Shown here in pieces: positions 60,529 through 64,000 of a DNA stretch of 64,000 bases. This DNA is from JAKAWQ01 sp035509315 (GTDB lineage: Bacteria; Pseudomonadota; Alphaproteobacteria; Acetobacterales; Acetobacteraceae). The position numbers and the translations under genes are program-made. The notes under the pieces are model-generated. The model was not told where the DNA came from. It saw nothing but the letters and a program-made list of their open reading frames with translations, and searched no databases. Location of the stretch: contig DATJLS010000033.1 of assembly GCA_035509315.1 (NCBI GenBank), forward strand, positions 1 through 64,000. The letters run 5' to 3'. Position 1 is the first letter of the stretch; each line of letters opens with the position of its first letter.

Positions 60529-61356
60529 ATGCCGACCGCCCGCCTTGGATTGGCCGTAGCCCTGGCCGTGGTCCTGGCCGCGCTTCTCGGCCCCCTGCCG
60601 GTTGCCGCCCGTGCCGCCTCGCCCTCATTCGTCCATAACGGCAAAGTAACGATGTGCTCCGATCCCACCTACCCGCCGATGGAGATGTACGCCAAGCCCG
60701 GCGACCGGTCTCCGGTCGGGTTCGATATCGATCTTGCGCGCCGGCTCGCCGAGATGTGGGGGGCGAAGCTCAGCATCCAGGCGATGGATTTCACCGGCCT
60801 GCTGCCTGGGCTCGGCAGCCATCGCTGCGATTTCGTCATCAGCGGCATGTTCATCACGAAGGCGCGCACAGAGGTATTCGATGCGGTTCCCTATCTGCGC
60901 TCGGCGATGGTGCTGCTCGTGAGGGCGGACAATACCACCGTGCACGGGCCGGACGACCTCGCGGGCAAGGTCCTCGTCGTGCAGGCCGGCACGGTCTATG
61001 AAATCCGCGCCCATGCGCTGGCCGCCGAATTCGTCAAGGAGGGCAAGCCCTCCATGATGGTCCAGGCCTATCCCAAGGGCACCGATGTCGCCGAGCAGCT
61101 GCTGACGGGGCGTGCCGATGGCGGCTTCACCCAGGACACCGAGGCCGCGTTCCGCGCCGTCTCCGATCCCGGGAAGTTCAAGGTGGCTTATGTCTATCCG
61201 CCGACCGACACGTTCGGCCTTTATTTCAACAAGAACGCTTCCGACGTGACACTGATCACGGCCGAGATCGGCGCGCTGCGCAAGGACGGGCTGATCAAGA
61301 CGCTCGCCGCCAAATGGCACCTGCCGGAGGCGGACGCCACCGCGCCGCTGCCGTAA
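60529..61356 (+). CDS. Amino-acid ABC transporter substrate-binding protein (SBP family 3)
   Basis: A 275-residue periplasmic receptor. It has a signal peptide (LGLAVALAVVLAALLGPLPVAARA, cleavage near residue 29), MCSDPTYPPMEMYAKPGDRSPVGFDIDLARRLAEMWG, MDFTGLLPGLGSHRCDFVISGMFITKAR and YGLYFNKN-like FGLYFNKNASDV. It is followed 25 bases on by its permease, but no ATPase gene is next to it. AAAGGGA precedes the ATG. Confidence 0.92.
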   Translation: MPTARLGLAVALAVVLAALLGPLPVAARAASPSFVHNGKVTMCSDPTYPPMEMYAKPGDRSPVGFDIDLARRLAEMWGAKLSIQAMDFTGLLPGLGSHRCDFVISGMFITKARTEVFDAVPYLRSAMVLLVRADNTTVHGPDDLAGKVLVVQAGTVYEIRAHALAAEFVKEGKPSMMVQAYPKGTDVAEQLLTGRADGGFTQDTEAAFRAVSDPGKFKVAYVYPPTDTFGLYFNKNASDVTLITAEIGALRKDGLIKTLAAKWHLPEADATAPLP

Positions 61357-61381
61357 GACCCGAGAAACAGGGCAGCCGGAA

Positions 61382-62083
61382 ATGAGCTTCGATACGCACG
61401 TGTTCTGGGCTGCCCTTTTTTCCTGGCCCATCTTTCAGGGGGCATTGATCTCGGTTGCGCTCACGATCTCGTCCCATGCCATGGGGATCCTGCTCGGCCT
61501 CCTTCTCGCGCTGCTCGGGGCGGCGCGAGGGCGGCCTCTCCGCGCCTTCGCAACCACCTATATCTGGCTCTTTCGCGGGGCACCGACCCTGCTCCAGCTC
61601 CTCTTCGTGTGGAATGCGTTGCCGCAGCTCCTGCCGGTGCTGCGCGAGCACTGGTTCACCCCCTTCCTTGCCGCGTGGTTCGCGCTCAGCCTGAATGAAG
61701 CCGCCTATCAGGCGGAAATCAGTCGCGCCGCGCTGGCTTCCGTGCCGGGCGAGCAGCGCGATGCCGGCCTGGCGCTTGGGCTTTCGCGCGTTCAGTGCTT
61801 CCGCCTCGTCATCCTTCCCCAGGCGATCCGTGTCGCCATCCCGCCCACGGCCAATGAATTCATCACCCTGCTCAAGGTGACGTCGCTCGCCTCGGTGATC
61901 AGCCTGCAGGAATTGCTCGCTGTCACCACGCGGGAGATCTCGGTGACCTTCCGCTTCACCGAACTCTATGCCGTGGCACTGATCTACTATCTCGCGATCG
62001 TCTCGGTGCTCATGCTCGGGCAGGCCTGGCTCGAACACCGCTTCGGCGCGGCCCAGGCCGCCACACGGCATACGCACGGATAG
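61382..62083 (+). CDS. Amino-acid ABC transporter permease
   Basis: A 233-residue HisM/GlnP-type permease with about five hydrophobic segments. TYIWLFRGAPTLLQLLFVWNALPQLLP, the EAA loop AGLALGLSRVQCFRLVILPQAIRVAIPP and LLKVTSLASVISLQELL are standard. It needs an ATPase from elsewhere; the fused permease-ATPase at 54350-55993 is the nearest candidate. Confidence 0.91.
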   Translation: MSFDTHVFWAALFSWPIFQGALISVALTISSHAMGILLGLLLALLGAARGRPLRAFATTYIWLFRGAPTLLQLLFVWNALPQLLPVLREHWFTPFLAAWFALSLNEAAYQAEISRAALASVPGEQRDAGLALGLSRVQCFRLVILPQAIRVAIPPTANEFITLLKVTSLASVISLQELLAVTTREISVTFRFTELYAVALIYYLAIVSVLMLGQAWLEHRFGAAQAATRHTHG

Positions 62084-62141
62084 GCAAGCGCGAACTCATC
62101 CCCATATTGCACGGTCGTGTGAGAAGCGGGGAAGTTCCGGC

Positions 62142-63476
62142 GTGGCGAAGCATCTCCATCTTGGCGCCTTCATGCGCCCGGTCAGCATCCATACGGCCTG
62201 GTGGCGCTATCCCGGCGCCTATCCGGATGCGAACTTCAATCTCCGGCATCTGGTGCGATTCATCCGGACGCTCGAGCGCGGCCGCTTCGATGCCTTCTTC
62301 ATGGCCGATCACCTGGCGGTCCTGAACATGCCGATCGAGGCCCTGCGGCGGAGCGCCACCGTCAGCTCGTTCGAGCCCCTCACCCTGCTCTCCGCGCTCG
62401 CCATGGTGACCGGGCATATCGGCCTGATCGCCACGGCCTCCACCACCTTCGATGAGCCCTATCACATCGCGCGGCGCTTCGCATCGCTCGATCATATCAG
62501 CTCCGGGCGCGCGGGTTGGAACATCGTCACCACCGCGAACCCCGATGCCGCCCTCAATTTCGGCCTGACGGAGCATGTGGAGCACGATGAGCGCTATCGG
62601 CGGGCGCGCGAGTTCTACTCCGTCGTCACCGGTCTTTGGGATAGCTGGGCGGACGATGCCTGGCTGCGGGACCAGCAAAGCGGCATTTTCTTCGACCCGA
62701 GCCGGATGCATGTTCTGAACCACAAGGGCGAGCATCTCACCGTACGCGGGCCGCTCAATATCGCGCGGCCTGTCCAGGGCTGGCCGGTGATCGTGCAGGC
62801 CGGCGCGTCCGAGGCCGGGCGGCAGCTCGCCGCGGAGACGGCGGAAATGGTGTTCGGCAGCAGCCGCACCATCGGGGAGGCAAGAGCGTTCTATAAGGAC
62901 GTGAAGCAGCGGATGCGGGCGCTGGGCCGCACGCCCGAAGCGCTCAAGATCCTGCCGGGCGCGCTCGTCATCGTCGGGCGGACCCGGACGGAGGCCGAGG
63001 ACAGGAAGGCGCTGCTCGACAGCCTGGTGCATCCGGAAAGCGGGGTGCCGAATCTCTCGATCCGGCTTGGGGTCGATGCCTCGCGCTTTGATCTCGATGC
63101 GCCCTTGCCGGAGATTCCGCAGTCCAACGCGAGCCAGAGCGGGCGGGACACGCTGGTCGCGCTCGCGCGGCGGGAGAATCTGACAATCCGCCAATTGGCC
63201 CAGCTCGTCGGCGGCTATGGCGGGCTGCAGATGGTGGGCACGGCGGCCGAGATCGCCGATACCATGCAGGAATGGCTGGAGACGGAGGCCTCCGACGGAT
63301 TCAACGTGATGTTCCCGACCGTGCCGGCGGGTCTCGACGAATTCGTTGATCTCGTCGTGCCGGAGCTGCAGCTTCGCGGCATCTTCCGCCGCGAGTACGA
63401 GGGCGGCACTTTGCGCGAAAATCTCGGCCTGGTGCGGCCGGAGAATCAGTTCTTCCGTGCCCGGGCAGCGGAGTGA
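62142..63476 (+). CDS. LLM-class flavin-dependent monooxygenase (NtaA/SnaA/DszA family)
   Basis: A 444-residue FMNH2-dependent monooxygenase. AWRYPGAYPDANF-like TAWWRYPGAYPDANFNLRHLVRFIRTLERGRFDAFFMADH starts the barrel; SSGRAGWNIVTTANPDAALNFG and GPLNIARPVQGWPVIVQAGASEAGRQLAAETAEMVF are the family signature. Members oxidise nitrilotriacetate, dibenzothiophene sulfone, alkanesulfonates and sulfides with a separate flavin reductase. The start is a GTG at 62142 with GGGGAAG upstream. It lies 58 bases after the permease, so the ABC system may import its substrate. Confidence 0.92.
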   Translation: MAKHLHLGAFMRPVSIHTAWWRYPGAYPDANFNLRHLVRFIRTLERGRFDAFFMADHLAVLNMPIEALRRSATVSSFEPLTLLSALAMVTGHIGLIATASTTFDEPYHIARRFASLDHISSGRAGWNIVTTANPDAALNFGLTEHVEHDERYRRAREFYSVVTGLWDSWADDAWLRDQQSGIFFDPSRMHVLNHKGEHLTVRGPLNIARPVQGWPVIVQAGASEAGRQLAAETAEMVFGSSRTIGEARAFYKDVKQRMRALGRTPEALKILPGALVIVGRTRTEAEDRKALLDSLVHPESGVPNLSIRLGVDASRFDLDAPLPEIPQSNASQSGRDTLVALARRENLTIRQLAQLVGGYGGLQMVGTAAEIADTMQEWLETEASDGFNVMFPTVPAGLDEFVDLVVPELQLRGIFRREYEGGTLRENLGLVRPENQFFRARAAE

Positions 63477-63553
63477 GCGGGGCGCGTTGCCACCCCCTGG
63501 TTTCGGAAGCTAGATTGACCGCGACGAATGGGGTGATCCCGGCCCGACCGGGA

Positions 63554-63592
63554 ATTGGTTCCAGGCATTGGTTCCGGGCACTGGTTCCGGGC
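63554..63592. repeat. 13-base tandem repeat (three copies)
   Basis: Units at 63554-63566, 63567-63579 and 63580-63592 follow ATTGGTTCCGGGC with one or two changes. They lie 38 bases before the start of the flavoprotein gene, in its leader or promoter. Confidence 0.85.
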
Positions 63593-63629
63593 GCCGGTTT
63601 GCATAGACGCGATTGGGGAGTGCACAGCG

Positions 63630-64000
63630 ATGGCGACGATACCCGCGCAATTCATGGATCTGCTTCAGCAGAAGACGGCTTTCGCCAATCTCGCAACCTT
63701 GATGCAAGATGGAACGCCGCAGGTGACGCCGGTCTGGTTCGACTACAAGGACGGCGTGGTGCGTGTGAACTCGGCCAAGGGCCGGACCAAGACCCGCAAC
63801 ATGAAGGAAGGGGCGCCGGTGGCGCTCTCGATCCTCGATCCGGACAATGCCTATCGCTACATCCAGATCCGCGGCCGTGTCCGGCACGTCACCGAGAAGG
63901 GGGCCGACGCGCATATCGACTCGCTCGCGAAGAAATATCTCGGGAAGGACAAATACCCCTTCTCTCAGCCGGGCGAGGTGCGCGTGATGTTCGAGATCGA
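63630..64000 (+). CDS. PPOX-class FMN/F420-binding protein, N-terminal part
   Basis: The first 123 codons before the window edge. FMDLLQQKTAFANLATLMQDGTPQVTPVWFDYKDGVVRVNSAKGRTKTRNMKEGAPVALSILDPDNAYRYIQIRG is the split-barrel fold of pyridoxamine-phosphate-oxidase-like flavoproteins, which reduce or bind small molecules with FMN or F420. Only a few residues are missing if the family length of about 130-140 holds. The ATG at 63630 has GGGGAG nine bases upstream. Confidence 0.9.
   Translation, partial: MATIPAQFMDLLQQKTAFANLATLMQDGTPQVTPVWFDYKDGVVRVNSAKGRTKTRNMKEGAPVALSILDPDNAYRYIQIRGRVRHVTEKGADAHIDSLAKKYLGKDKYPFSQPGEVRVMFEI

Noticed and set aside
63554..63592. The 13-base repeats as a CRISPR fragment
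   Set aside because: The units are directly adjacent with no spacers and far shorter than CRISPR repeats.

Overview
The window is GC-rich, densely coding DNA that reads as an alphaproteobacterial chromosome. The run moaB, soluble lytic transglycosylase, uracil-DNA glycosylase, ETF-ubiquinone oxidoreductase, TPR lipoprotein, ispE, DUF2076, glyQ, glyS, ppdK looks like an acetic-acid-bacterium-type (Acetobacteraceae) housekeeping block. That placement comes from remembered gene order and protein style, not from a search. No tRNA, rRNA, CRISPR array or complete insertion sequence was seen.

Layout. 1-291: start of a large two-partner-secretion exoprotein running off the left edge. 1038-6031: an accessory block on the minus strand with two paralogous TIR/TolB-like/TPR proteins followed by a patatin phospholipase. 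6353-9001: a glyoxalase-fold protein, an NAD-dependent sugar-acid dehydrogenase and an LD-carboxypeptidase-like S66 peptidase. 9162-24326: the housekeeping block. 24873-30437: one very large hybrid sensor (protein kinase-like, AAA ATPase, GAF, PAS, histidine kinase), flanked on both sides by about 0.5-0.7 kb without recognisable genes. 31141-33643: a phosphonate/phosphite-type ABC transporter (phnD-phnC-phnE). 34057-44974: a divergent lactate/malate-dehydrogenase-like enzyme, two MFS carriers, a DUF2165 membrane protein, a GNAT acetyltransferase, an NHL-repeat protein, parE, a second patatin and 3-hydroxybutyrate dehydrogenase. 45461-53974: an intact acetamidase/formamidase, a GH63-like plus GH28 glycosidase pair with a divergent MFS carrier, and an AraC regulator read straight into a second formamidase that is cut by an in-frame stop. 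53946-64000: two amino-acid-type ABC uptake systems, a RidA protein, an ArsR/SRPBCC pair, two cupins, a GST, a GNAT, an LLM-family flavin monooxygenase and the start of a PPOX-class flavoprotein.

How it works together. The right half looks like a nutrient-scavenging region: amides (formamidases), small amino-acid-like solutes (two SBP3/permease sets, RidA), phosphonate or phosphite, plant-type oligosaccharides (GH28 with GH63-like) and organosulfur or aminocarboxylate-type compounds (LLM monooxygenase). The left end carries domains (TIR, patatin) used as effectors in bacterial immunity, but no such role is shown here.

Most worth a second look: the tandem TIR proteins with the adjacent patatin; the AraC-formamidase read-through with its downstream amber stop; the giant sensor with a degenerate DFG motif; ispE without a canonical start codon; a uracil-DNA glycosylase missing two cysteine ligands; an LDH-like enzyme with Glu at the specificity position; and a dispersed intergenic repeat present three times.
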